Shown: positions 1-7,507 of the stretch, in pieces
Numbering within the stretch: the stretch's first letter is position 1
How the letters are laid out: each line of letters begins with the position of its first letter
NCBI RefSeq assembly: GCF_003160695.1
Contig: NZ_QGDD01000001.1
Span: forward strand, 310,001-374,000
Reading direction: 5' to 3'
DNA from: Nocardioides silvaticus
GTDB taxonomy: Bacteria; Actinomycetota; Actinomycetes; Propionibacteriales; Nocardioidaceae
Length of the DNA stretch: 64,000 bases
Position numbers and translations under genes: made by a program
The notes under the pieces: model-generated
Told to the model about the DNA's origin: nothing
Databases searched by the model: none
The model's input: only the letters and a program-made list of their open reading frames with translations

Positions 1-2
1 GG

Positions 3-278
3 TTCATCCGCCAGGCCAAGACCCTCGGGCTGACCCTCGCTGAGATCAACGACATCCTCAGCCTGCAACACGGCGGAGCCCAACCCTGCGGCCGAGTGAC
101 CCCGCTGCTCGACACCCACATCGACCAGATCGACCGCACCCGGGCCGAGCTCAGGCAACTGCGCCGCGCCCTGCTCACCGCCCGCCGCACCGCCGACCGG
201 GCCCGCCGGTCCGGCGGTGACGCTGTCGTCTGCCGAATCATCGAAACCAGAGAAGCGCCTGACCCGGTGCCGGAGTGA
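3..278 (+). CDS. MerR-family metal-responsive regulator, C-terminal part (partial)
   Basis: The reading frame enters from the left edge, so the DNA-binding helix-turn-helix is outside the window. The visible 91 residues begin FIRQAKTLGLTLAEINDIL, the typical second half of a MerR DNA-binding/hinge region, followed by the dimerisation coiled coil (LLDTHIDQIDRTRAELRQL). Two cysteines stand where metal-sensing MerR proteins of the ZntR/CueR/MerR group place theirs: one in QPCGRV before the coiled coil and one in the tail VVCRIIE. Family knowledge says such proteins activate metal-resistance promoters on metal binding. The metal cannot be told from the fragment, and no target operon is visible downstream, where a RIT element follows. 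The listed start is the window edge, not a start codon. Confidence 0.75.
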   Translation, partial: FIRQAKTLGLTLAEINDILSLQHGGAQPCGRVTPLLDTHIDQIDRTRAELRQLRRALLTARRTADRARRSGGDAVVCRIIETREAPDPVPE

Positions 279-503
279 ACCCCTGCGTTGCTGGACCCTG
301 AACAACGACGCCGAGCCCGACCAGGGCCACCTCGACGGTCCCTCCCGGGGGCGCCAAGCCAAGCCGTCACAGTGCGGCCAAGCGGGGTTGACACAGCCAC
401 GGTCGCCTCGCGGTTGGCACCCAGCGTCGGGTGATCTTGTTGGCATAACGCAGTGCTGCTGATCGCCTTGTTCTTCTCACTGTTTGCAAAGAAGGAGGAG
501 ATC

Positions 504-1766
504 ATGACGGGTCCTGCGAGGGCGTCGAAGAGAGTCGTGTTGTCCGGGCCGCTGGCCGAGTACGCGCCCGGGCTCGCGGCCAAGCTTGGACGACGCGGCT
601 TCCTGCCGTTGTCGGTGGAGCACCAGTTGCGGCTGCTGGCTCATCTGAGCCGTTGGATGCAGGCCCGCGGCCTGGAGGTCGGCATGCTCACCGACGCTCG
701 GGTTGACGAGTTCCTGGTCGAGCGCCGTGCCACCTACACGGCCTTGTACTCACGGCGAGCGCTCCGCCCGCTGTTGGAGCACCTGGGCGGGCTGGGCGTG
801 CTTCCGGTCGAGGAGCCGCCACCGGCGACGCCGACCGACCTTGCGGTCGCGGGGTTCGAACAGTATCTGCTGACCGAGCGAGGTCTGTTGCCGAAGACGG
901 CGGCGGCACAGGCGGCGCGGATCCGCCGGTTCCTCACCGGCTACTGCCCTGCGGGCGGGGTCGGGCAGCTGACCACGGTTGAGGTCACCCAGGCGTTGCG
1001 GGACGAGGGCAGGGACCATGCGGTGTCGTCGGTGAAGCGGCTGGGCTACACGATCAAGACGTTCCTGCGCTACGCGTTCCTGACCGGGCTGATCGACCGC
1101 GACCTGACCGGCGCGACCGTGCCGGTGAAGTCTCACCAGCCCTCGCTGCTGCCGATCGGGATCAGCCGGGAGCAGACCGCCGCGCTGCTGGCCGCGTGCG
1201 ACCGCGACACCGTGGTGGGCCGCCGCGACTATGCCGTAATCCTGCTACTGGCAAGGCTCGGGCTGCGGGCCATCGAGGTCGCGCGGTTGCAGCTGACCGA
1301 CATCGACTGGCACCACGGCGAGATCATCGTGCGCGGCAAGAGTCACCGCGATGAAGGCATGCCACTGCCAGCCGAGGTCGGCCAAGCCCTGGTCGACTAC
1401 CTGATGAGGTCGCGACCCACCGACGCACCCGAGCTGCGCACCGTGTTCGTCGCGGCACGTGCCCCACGACGACGGATGGACCGGGTCACGGTCTCCTCGA
1501 TGATCGCCCGGACCTGCCAACGCGCCGGGATCGAACCCGTCGGGGCGCACCTGCTGCGGCACTCCCTGGGTGAGGACATGATCCGCGCCGAAGTCCCGCT
1601 GCCCGCGATCGCGCAGGTGCTGCGCCACCACGACCCGCTGACCACCGCCAACTACGCCCGCGTCGACGTCGAACGGTTACGTAGCCTCGCGGTCCCCTGG
1701 CCGACCTCAGCGTCCTCGACGATCTCGACGACCTCGACGGCCTGGCCGACGGGTGGTGCGCGATGA
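504..1766 (+). CDS. Tyrosine recombinase, first gene of RIT trio
   Basis: A 420-residue tyrosine recombinase. The ATG at 504 is chosen because a strong ribosome site (GAAGGAGGAG, 491-500) lies directly upstream; the frame is open further back but without such a site. An N-terminal SAM-like core-binding region (about residues 25-200) precedes the catalytic domain. Catalytic signatures are visible: arginine I in LARLGLRAIEVARL, the HxxR motif in HLLRHSLGEDM, and histidine plus nucleophilic tyrosine in VLRHHDPLTTANYARVD. The stop overlaps the start of the next recombinase (ATGA at 1763), so the trio is probably translated as a unit. In RIT elements the three recombinases are thought to act together on the element ends. 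Confidence 0.9.
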   Translation: MTGPARASKRVVLSGPLAEYAPGLAAKLGRRGFLPLSVEHQLRLLAHLSRWMQARGLEVGMLTDARVDEFLVERRATYTALYSRRALRPLLEHLGGLGVLPVEEPPPATPTDLAVAGFEQYLLTERGLLPKTAAAQAARIRRFLTGYCPAGGVGQLTTVEVTQALRDEGRDHAVSSVKRLGYTIKTFLRYAFLTGLIDRDLTGATVPVKSHQPSLLPIGISREQTAALLAACDRDTVVGRRDYAVILLLARLGLRAIEVARLQLTDIDWHHGEIIVRGKSHRDEGMPLPAEVGQALVDYLMRSRPTDAPELRTVFVAARAPRRRMDRVTVSSMIARTCQRAGIEPVGAHLLRHSLGEDMIRAEVPLPAIAQVLRHHDPLTTANYARVDVERLRSLAVPWPTSASSTISTTSTAWPTGGAR

Positions 1767-2782
1767 GTCCCGCAGGCACTGGCGCGGCCGCGACGGTGAG
1801 CGAAAGCTTGGCCGAGACCTGGTCCGGTCGCGTCGGGGGCTATCTGAAGTTGCGGCGTTCGCTGGGGTTCGACCTGGCCTGGCACGAGCACCTGCTGCGA
1901 CAGTTCACCACCGACCTGACGGCATCGGGGATCGCCGTGCTCACAGTCGCCGACGCGGTCGCATGGGCCGGGGCGCTCCCAGCCGGGCAGACCCATCGTC
2001 CGGTGACTCGCGCGACGGTGCGATTGACCGCTATCCGGGGGTTCGCCACCTACCTGCACTCCCTGGACCCGGTCCACGAGGTCCCGCCCCGTGACGTGTT
2101 CGGGTGGCGCAAGACCCGTCCCGCGCCCTACATCTACACGTCCGAGGAGATCGATGCGCTGCTCGCCGCCTGCACGGGCCTGATCCGCTACGACCGCCGC
2201 AATCTCTACCCGGTGCTGTTCGGGTTGATCGCGGCCACCGGCCTGCGGCTCGGCGAGGCCCTGGGACTGGGCCGGGACGAGGTCGACCTCACCGACGGGA
2301 TCTTGACCATCACCCGTGGCAAGTCGCGCGACCCCAGACTGGTGCCGCTGCACCCGACCGCCACCGACGCGTTGCGCGACTACGCCGACCGGATCGCCCC
2401 GACCCGCCTAAACGGCCAGGTGAGCCAAACCGGCGGCGGCGGGGCGAGGTTCTTCACGCTGCCCGGTGGTGCGCCGCTGCCGCCGTGCAACGTGCACCAC
2501 GCCTTCCGACAGGTCACCACCTCCGCCGGGCTGCGGACCGAGCAGGTCAGGCCGCGGATCCACGACCTGCGGCACACCTTCGCGGTCAACACACTGCTGG
2601 GCTGGTATCGCGACGGCCTCGACGTCGCCGCCAGGATGCCGGTGCTGTCGACCTACCTGGGACACACCCACCCGGCCAACACCTACTGGTATCTGACCGC
2701 AACCCCCGAGCTCATGGCGCATGCCGCCGGTCGACTCGCCACCAGCCAGGGTGGAGACCTGGAAGGGGTGAGTGCGTCGTGA
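1763..2782 (+). CDS. Tyrosine recombinase, second gene of RIT trio
   Basis: A 339-residue recombinase starting in an ATGA overlap with the upstream gene. Residues about 10-110 form the DNA-binding SAM-like region. The catalytic domain has ATGLRLGEALGL (arginine I), IHDLRHTFAV (HxxR) and YLGHTHPANTYWYLT (histidine and tyrosine region). All catalytic positions look intact, so it is probably active. It overlaps the third gene by GTGA. The size and middle position fit the second recombinase of RIT elements. Confidence 0.9.
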   Translation: MSPAGTGAAATVSESLAETWSGRVGGYLKLRRSLGFDLAWHEHLLRQFTTDLTASGIAVLTVADAVAWAGALPAGQTHRPVTRATVRLTAIRGFATYLHSLDPVHEVPPRDVFGWRKTRPAPYIYTSEEIDALLAACTGLIRYDRRNLYPVLFGLIAATGLRLGEALGLGRDEVDLTDGILTITRGKSRDPRLVPLHPTATDALRDYADRIAPTRLNGQVSQTGGGGARFFTLPGGAPLPPCNVHHAFRQVTTSAGLRTEQVRPRIHDLRHTFAVNTLLGWYRDGLDVAARMPVLSTYLGHTHPANTYWYLTATPELMAHAAGRLATSQGGDLEGVSAS

Positions 2783-3768
2783 GCAGCCTCGCGCCCCTGC
2801 TCCAGGCGTTCTTCACCGACCGGCTGATGACCCAACGCCGGGCCAGCCCCCACACCATCGCTGCCTACCGCGACGCCTTCCGGCTGCTACTGGACTACGT
2901 CACCGTCCAGACCGGTACCACACCGTCGGCGTTGCAGATCAGCGACCTGGACGCACCCTGTATCAGCGGGTTCTTGACCCACCTCCACCACGTCCGCGGC
3001 AACAGCGTCCGCACCCGCAACGCCCGGCTCGCGGCCATCCACTCCCTGTTCGGCTACGCCGCGCTACGGCACCCCGAACACGCCGCAGTGATCCAGCGCG
3101 TCTTGGCGATCCCGACCGCCCGAATCGAACGCAACCTGGTCACCTACCTCGACCACGCCGAAGCCGACGCCCTGCTCGCCGCCTGCGACCAGACCACCAG
3201 GACCGGACGGCGGGACCATGCCATGTTCGCCCTGGCAATCCAGACCGGACTGCGGATCAGCGAGCTGACCGGCCTGACGATCGCCGATGTCCACCTCGGT
3301 AACGGACCCCACGTCCACTGCATCGGCAAAGGCCGCAAAGAACGGCGCACCCCACTCCTGCCAGCCACCGTCAGGGTGCTCAAGGCATGGATCAGCGAAC
3401 GAGCAGGCGACGCCAACGACCCACTGTTCGCGACCTCAACCGGACGACCGCTCAGCCGCGATGCGGTCGAACGCCGCATCCTCCTGGCAACCACCCGAGC
3501 CAGGGCGGCCCGTCCCTCGCTGCGTGGCAAGCACGTCACCGCCCACACCCTGCGGCACACCGCCGCGATGCGACTGCTCCACGCCGGAGTCGACACCACC
3601 GTCATCGCGCTCTGGCTCGGTCACGAACAGATCGCCACGACCAACATCTACCTGCACGCCGACATGACCATCAAGGAGAACGCGATCGCGAAGATCACCC
3701 CGCAAGACGCCGCCGCTGGCCGCTACCAGCCGCCCGACCCGGTACTCGCCTTCCTCGCCAGCCTCTGA
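2779..3768 (+). CDS. Tyrosine recombinase, third gene of RIT trio
   Basis: A 329-residue recombinase of XerC/D-like build. The GTG at 2779 overlaps the stop of the previous gene; the frame is open upstream but the homology starts here (SSLAPLLQAFFTDRLMTQR). The core-binding domain covers roughly residues 5-110. Catalytic motifs are IQTGLRISELTGL, HTLRHTAAM and WLGHEQIATTNIYLHAD, so arginines, histidines and tyrosine are present. The gene ends just before the cluster of TATGCCGA repeats that marks the right end of the element. Confidence 0.9.
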   Translation: MSSLAPLLQAFFTDRLMTQRRASPHTIAAYRDAFRLLLDYVTVQTGTTPSALQISDLDAPCISGFLTHLHHVRGNSVRTRNARLAAIHSLFGYAALRHPEHAAVIQRVLAIPTARIERNLVTYLDHAEADALLAACDQTTRTGRRDHAMFALAIQTGLRISELTGLTIADVHLGNGPHVHCIGKGRKERRTPLLPATVRVLKAWISERAGDANDPLFATSTGRPLSRDAVERRILLATTRARAARPSLRGKHVTAHTLRHTAAMRLLHAGVDTTVIALWLGHEQIATTNIYLHADMTIKENAIAKITPQDAAAGRYQPPDPVLAFLASL

Positions 3769-3769
3769 C

Positions 3770-3872
3770 TATGCCGACACCCGACTCCCGAGCACCGCCG
3801 GCGAACCAGGCCAGATCGGCATAACCAGCACCTCGGCATAACAGCCGCTATGCCGACGTCGGCATAGCGGCT
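3770..3872. repeat. Right-end repeat cluster and 30-bp palindrome of the RIT element
   Basis: TATGCCGA at 3770-3777 and TCGGCATA at 3816-3823 and 3833-3840 are the same 8-mer in both orientations. They are followed by a perfect palindrome at 3843-3872 with arms AGCCGCTATGCCGAC and its exact reverse complement. The cluster lies between the last recombinase and the broken DUF932 gene, where recombinase binding or crossover sites are expected. Binding is inferred, not shown. Confidence 0.65.
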
Positions 3873-4735
3873 GGGACGTCCGCAAGTTGCCGCTCACCAC
3901 CGCCGAGGTCAACGAGGGCGGCGTCACCCCGATCGAGGTCCCCGGCTTCGCCACGGTGCGCACCAACCCGTTCACCGGAGCGCCCGAGGCGCTCGGCGTC
4001 GTCGGCGGCGGCTACACCCCGCTGCAGAACGAGGACCACGCCGAGTTCCTGAACCTGCTGGCCGACGAGTCGGGCGCGATCTTCGACACCGCCGGGTCGC
4101 TGCGCGGCGGACGGCAGGTGTTCATCACCATGCAGCTGCCGGACTCGCTCACGGTCGGCGGCACCGACCGCGTCGACCTCAACATCGCCGCGCTCAACAG
4201 CCACGACGGCTCAAGCGCGTTCCGCATCCTCGTCACCCCGGTCCGCGTCGTGTGTGCGAACACCCAGAGCGCGGCCCTGCGCAACCACGAGTCGTCGTTC
4301 TCGATCCGGCACACCCGCAACGCCAAGGCCGCCGTGCAGGCCGCCCGCGACGCGCTCGGGCTGACGTTCACCTACGTCGACGCGTTCCAGGTCGAGGCCG
4401 AGCGGCTGATCCAGCAGACCATGACCGACGCCGCGTTCGATGCCCTGATCGACGCCACGTTCGGCAAGGCCGAGGCCAACGCCACCAAGCGAGTCCGCGA
4501 GACCGAGCGCCGCCGCCGCTCCCGGCTGCACTGGCTGTTCGCCGACGCCGAGACGCAGGCCGGCATCCGCGACACCGCGTGGGCCGGCTACCAGGCCGTG
4601 GCCGAGTACGTCGACCACTACGCCCCGGTCCGCACCAAGGGCGACGAGCACACCGCCCGCGCCACGCGCGTGCTCACCAGCGACGACCCCGACCGGACCA
4701 AGCGCCGCGCCTGGACCGCACTCGCCCCGGCCTGA
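3866..4735 (+). pseudogene. DUF932 (phage/plasmid-like protein), 5' end removed by RIT element
   Basis: The frame reads GWDVRKLPLTTAEVNEGG from the right edge of the RIT palindrome and runs about 289 codons to a stop at 4735. DUF932/TIGR03299 proteins are normally 330-380 residues, with about 50 residues ahead of the GGWxVRK motif. Those residues are absent here and no ATG or GTG lies at the start of the homologous part; a TTG at 3887 could start a shorter product. The rest looks well kept (SGWDVRK, VVCANTQ, RHTRNAKAAV). DUF932 proteins are common on actinobacterial plasmids and phages and their role is not established. The gene is probably a casualty of the RIT insertion. Confidence 0.75.
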
Positions 4736-4813
4736 CCATCTCGCCAGTTCCTCCGGTGGCGGGCTGTGAGACCCCGAGTCCGGCCCGCCACCGGCCCAAC
4801 CGACGGAGGAGCC

Positions 4814-5110
4814 ATGACCGACACGACCACCCACGCCAGCGCCGCCCCGACGACGCCCGACAGCACGCCCGTGGAGTGGCACACCGCAGACGCCGACGAC
4901 CGCTGGCCGGGTCGCTGGACCGCGCACACCGCCAGCGTCCACGCCCATGGGCGCACGTACCTGATCCGGATCACGCCCGGCGACCACGCGACCTACCTCG
5001 CCTCGGGGTTCTACGCCGACATCGACGGCGGCTACGGGCAGCACTGGGCGATCAACACCCGCACGCTCGACGAGGCCAAGCGCCGCGCAGTCGAGGACGT
5101 CCTGCGATGA
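4814..5110 (+). CDS. Small hypothetical protein
   Basis: A 98-residue acidic protein of no family I recognise. The ATG at 4814 follows a clear ribosome site (CGGAGGAG). It has a Ser/Thr/Ala-rich head of about 20 residues and a compact body with VEWHTADADDRWPGRW and YADIDGGYGQHWAINTRTLDEAKRRAVEDVLR. It is first in a run of five small genes joined by 4-bp overlaps and following the DUF932 gene, the usual setting for accessory genes of actinobacterial mobile elements. The overlap with the next gene implies translational coupling. Confidence 0.7.
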   Translation: MTDTTTHASAAPTTPDSTPVEWHTADADDRWPGRWTAHTASVHAHGRTYLIRITPGDHATYLASGFYADIDGGYGQHWAINTRTLDEAKRRAVEDVLR

Positions 5111-5346
5111 GCCAGCCGACCGCCACGCCAGCCGACGTCGAGGCCAGCGCCGCCAAGGACCGGCACACCCTCAGCGAGACGGCCTGCGACCTGATCGTCA
5201 TCGAGCACCGGCTGCGCGACGTACGCCGCTGGACCCCCGAGACCGCCCGCGCCCACCTGGACGCGGCCCTGTCCAGCGTCGCCACGGCGCTGGACGCCCT
5301 GCACGCCGAGCACACCCACCGCACCACCGAACAGGAGCAGTCATGA
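5107..5346 (+). CDS. Small hypothetical protein
   Basis: A 79-residue product starting in an ATGA overlap with the preceding gene. It is largely helical in appearance (LSETACDLIVIEHRLRDVRRW, then AHLDAALSSVATALDALHAEH), without membrane segments or recognisable motifs. It belongs to the coupled five-gene run 4814-6228, and its own stop overlaps the next start. Function unknown. Confidence 0.65.
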   Translation: MSQPTATPADVEASAAKDRHTLSETACDLIVIEHRLRDVRRWTPETARAHLDAALSSVATALDALHAEHTHRTTEQEQS

Positions 5347-5642
5347 CCAACGACGCAGCTTCAACCACGACGGTGATCAGCGAGCGCGACCAGCGCCGCA
5401 TCCGAGCCGCCATGTCCGCGATGCCCTACGCCGCCACCGAGCGGGTGCCCAAGCCGTGGGTCGCCATGGGCGATGCCGTCGACGCCGATGCCGTCGTGGC
5501 CTTCCTCCACGGGCTCGCGGAAGTCCTGGGCGAGGTCGCCGCCGAGAACGACAAGCACCGGCGCCGACTGTTCTCCCTCGGTGCCGACGTGGAGGCGTTC
5601 CGCCGCCTCATCGGCACCGCGCCCGCCGAGGTGACCCCATGA
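5343..5642 (+). CDS. Small hypothetical protein
   Basis: A 99-residue protein starting at an ATGA overlap. The central and C-terminal parts look helical (ADAVVAFLHGLAEVLGEVAAENDKHRRRLFSLGADVEAFRRLI), possibly a short coiled coil. No catalytic motif or signal peptide is visible. Third member of the coupled small-gene run; function not recognised. Confidence 0.65.
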   Translation: MTNDAASTTTVISERDQRRIRAAMSAMPYAATERVPKPWVAMGDAVDADAVVAFLHGLAEVLGEVAAENDKHRRRLFSLGADVEAFRRLIGTAPAEVTP

Positions 5643-5881
5643 GCGCGCACATCGAGTGGCTGGCCGCTCGCGAGACCAGCGTCCAGGTGTTCACCCCCGG
5701 CGAGGACTGGGTGGGTGCCGGTGAGCATCGTCAGCCGGTCCTCACCCTCGCCGGTGACGACGTGGTGGCGATCCAGGGCACGCCCGCCGAGTTGCGGGCG
5801 CTGGCCGCCCGGATCACCGCCGTGGCGACCGCCGCATCCGGGCGGCTCGACCTCGCCGCCCGGGAGGACCAGCCCGCATGA
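5639..5881 (+). CDS. Small hypothetical protein
   Basis: An 80-residue protein starting at the ATGA overlap at 5639. The start is fixed by that overlap, although the frame is open upstream. It has a beta-rich first half (EWLAARETSVQVFTPGEDWVGAG) and a helix, TPAELRALAARITAVATAAS. Fourth of five coupled genes. No family recognised. Confidence 0.65.
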   Translation: MSAHIEWLAARETSVQVFTPGEDWVGAGEHRQPVLTLAGDDVVAIQGTPAELRALAARITAVATAASGRLDLAAREDQPA

Positions 5882-6228
5882 GCGACGACGCCACCCTGCG
5901 CGCTCTGGAGACACGCGCCACCCCCGGCCCCTGGACTCCCGACGGTGACAAGATCCGCGCCACCGCCGCCGACGCCCTGCTGCCCGACAACATCCTCGTG
6001 GCCTACTACACCGGGCACGACCACCGGCTTGGCCTCAAGACCACCGGCCATGCCGCCGACGTCGAGTTCATCGCCGCCGCCCGTGACGCGCTCCCCGACC
6101 GTCTCGACCGACTCGACCGCATCCGCGATCTTCACGCCAAGTGGGGCGAGCAGTCGCCTGAGGACGCTGACGGCTACCTCGACCTGTGGGAGACGCTCGG
6201 TCGCCTCCTCGACGGCGAGCCCGCCTGA
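5878..6228 (+). CDS. Small hypothetical protein
   Basis: A 116-residue protein and last gene of the coupled run. It opens with LRALETRATPGPWTP and ends with DVEFIAAARDALPDRLDRLDRI. The pattern ATPGPW...GHAADVEFIAAARDALP resembles small proteins often seen in actinophages and mobile elements, whose function is unknown. A strong hairpin terminator follows 9 bp after the stop. Confidence 0.7.
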   Translation: MSDDATLRALETRATPGPWTPDGDKIRATAADALLPDNILVAYYTGHDHRLGLKTTGHAADVEFIAAARDALPDRLDRLDRIRDLHAKWGEQSPEDADGYLDLWETLGRLLDGEPA

Positions 6229-6236
6229 CCCTCAGC

Positions 6237-6279
6237 CAGCAGGCCGCCCGTAGCGCTGTCCGCTGCGGGCGGCCTGCTG
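6237..6279. terminator. Bidirectional hairpin terminator between convergent genes
   Basis: A perfect 14-bp stem (6237-6250 with 6266-6279, core GCAGGCCGCCCG) closes a 15-nt loop. It lies between the stop of the plus-strand small-gene run (6228) and the stop of the minus-strand HNH-like gene (6293). There is no clear U-tract, as is common in high-GC actinobacteria. Confidence 0.7.
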
Positions 6280-6292
6280 CGTCCGCCCCACC

Positions 6293-6856
6293 TCACCAGA
6301 GCGTCAGTTGCTCGCCCAGCAGCTCCTGGAGCCGCGCGAGGTCGTCGGCCACCAGCTGCGGGTCCTCGCGCGCCAGGTCGCGCAGTTCCCGCGCCCGCCG
6401 TCGCGGCCCACGCGGATCGGCCAGCGGGCTGTACGGCAACCGCCGCTGCACCGACCACTCCCGGCGGTTCTGCGCCGCGCTCGACACCACGACGTGATCC
6501 GGTGCGATCCGCTGACACAGCGGGTTGTGACACCGATGCCCGAGCAGCCGCGCCTCCGCGAGCGCGTCCACCCCGTTCATCACCGCGAACGCGAACCGGT
6601 GCGCGATGATCACCCGCCCTGGCGCGTACCAGAACCGGCCATGCCCGCCGCCGTCCGTGCGCTCACGATCGGACCGACCGGCAACCGCGCCGGTCCACCA
6701 CAGGCACTCGCTCCCCGGCACCGTGGCGACCTTCGCCCGGTACCGCGCGAGCACAGCCGGATCGGTGATCGCGGCCGCGACCGCCGCGAGGCCGGCATCA
6801 TCCAGCCGACGAACCGGCACCCGCTCCCCCACTCCCAGCGGCCGCCAGCGCCGCAT
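6293..6856 (-). CDS. HNH-like endonuclease-type protein
   Basis: The product is 187 residues from the ATG at 6856, which has AGGGCGG upstream. An in-frame ATG at 6922 or a GTG at 6820 with a GGGGGAG site are alternatives. The core contains CLWWTGAV, GHGRFWY, IIAHRFAFAVMNG and LLGHRCHNPLCQRIAPDHVVV, a pattern seen in HNH-type proteins where His and paired Cys build a zinc/metal site (GHRCHNPLC). The gene overlaps the upstream coiled-coil gene, so the two are probably cotranscribed divergently from the relaxase. A nuclease role in plasmid or ICE biology is inferred; only the motif is seen. Confidence 0.6.
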   Translation of the reverse strand: MRRWRPLGVGERVPVRRLDDAGLAAVAAAITDPAVLARYRAKVATVPGSECLWWTGAVAGRSDRERTDGGGHGRFWYAPGRVIIAHRFAFAVMNGVDALAEARLLGHRCHNPLCQRIAPDHVVVSSAAQNRREWSVQRRLPYSPLADPRGPRRRARELRDLAREDPQLVADDLARLQELLGEQLTLW

Positions 6857-7208
6857 CGTCGCCGCCCTGCGCGCCGTCACGGTCGCTGTCCTGCTCGCCG
6901 TCGTCGCCTGCCTGCGGCTCACCGGCGAGCCGCCGCAGTCGCGTCGCCTCGCGCACGGTGATCGTCTCGCCGCACCACTCGACGGCCTCGCCCAGGGACA
7001 GGCCCTCGCGCTCGGTCAACTCCCGCAGCGCCTGACCCGCGCGCTTCTCGGTCTCGGCCACCGCCGCGTCGCGCTCACCGATCGCGACCATGACCCGCTC
7101 GGCCAGGTCGATTACCCGGCGCTCCCGCTCCTCGCGCTCGCGCCGCCGCTTCTCGGCCATCTCCCGCGCCGTACGCCGTGCCTGCTGCTTGATCGTCTGC
7201 TGACTCAT
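6798..7208 (-). CDS. Small basic coiled-coil protein divergent from the relaxase
   Basis: A 136-residue product from the ATG at 7208 (MSQQTIKQQARRTAREMAEK). The frame is open 13 codons further but the conserved-looking part begins here. The first half is a highly charged helix (KRRREREERERRVIDLAERV) and the middle a short helical domain ending REATRLRRLAG. The tail is Gly/Ala/Asp-rich and overlaps the next gene. Its position opposite the MobF relaxase, across a 299-bp gap with mirrored promoter motifs, suggests a transfer accessory protein such as an oriT-binding factor. That role is inferred from position only. Confidence 0.6.
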   Translation of the reverse strand: MSQQTIKQQARRTAREMAEKRRREREERERRVIDLAERVMVAIGERDAAVAETEKRAGQALRELTEREGLSLGEAVEWCGETITVREATRLRRLAGEPQAGDDGEQDSDRDGAQGGDDAALAAAGSGGAGAGSSAG

Positions 7209-7242
7209 CCGGTCCTCACTCGTGTCGACATGGACTCTGACA

Positions 7243-7278
7243 GTCACCTACGACATTTCCCGGACCCCGAGCGATCAC
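7243..7278 (-). promoter_or_regulatory. Conjugation promoter motif, copy 1 (minus strand)
   Basis: On the minus strand this reads GTGATCGCT, 19 bases, then TAGGTGAC. The same two blocks at exactly the same spacing occur at 7465-7500 (plus), 25261-25296 (minus) and 52719-52754 (minus), each just upstream of a transfer operon. The motif ends 34 bp before the ATG at 7208. It may be a promoter read by a special sigma factor or an operator; the sequence alone does not decide. Confidence 0.6.
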
Positions 7279-7464
7279 CGAACCGCAGAAACCTTCAAAC
7301 CCGCTCCCTCGACCCGTTCAGCCCACCCGATCCGAACCCGACGCCCCAGCCGTCACCCACGCCCCTCAGCGTCCCCCCAGATTTCCGCGACCGACCAAGT
7401 GCCACACACCTCTTGCATTCTCGGTTCGCCGAATAGAAAGAACAGAGCAGAAATCCGGTCGAAA

Positions 7465-7500
7465 ATGATCGCCTGCCGCGCACGTGCGCACGTAGGTGAC
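7465..7500 (+). promoter_or_regulatory. Conjugation promoter motif, copy 2, upstream of the relaxase
   Basis: The plus strand reads ATGATCGCC, 19 bases, then TAGGTGAC, ending 7 bp before the relaxase ATG at 7508. The TAGG half with its flanks (CGTAGGTGAC, 7491-7500) is the exact inverse of GTCACCTACG at 7243-7252, so the divergent operons share mirrored sites. A perfect 12-bp palindrome, GCGCACGTGCGC (7478-7489), sits between the two blocks and could be an operator or part of oriT. Confidence 0.55.
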
Positions 7501-7507
7501 CGTGACG

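Larger units (their letters stand above)
440..3872 (+). mobile_element. RIT element (recombinase in trio)
   Basis: Three tyrosine recombinase genes lie head to tail in one direction, each overlapping the next by 4 bp (ATGA, then GTGA). This is the defining layout of RIT elements. A short motif, GGCATAAC, occurs before the first gene (442-449). After the last gene come several TATGCCGA/TCGGCATA copies (3770-3777, 3816-3823, 3833-3840) and a perfect 30-bp palindrome (3843-3872). The right boundary coincides with the point where DUF932 coding sequence abruptly starts. The left boundary is less certain: only the single GGCATAAC copy marks it, and the 5' half of the DUF932 gene is not found there. 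Confidence 0.7.

Noticed and set aside
388..449. TTGACA at 388-393 as a promoter for the RIT trio
   Set aside because: No plausible -10 hexamer lies 16-18 bp downstream.
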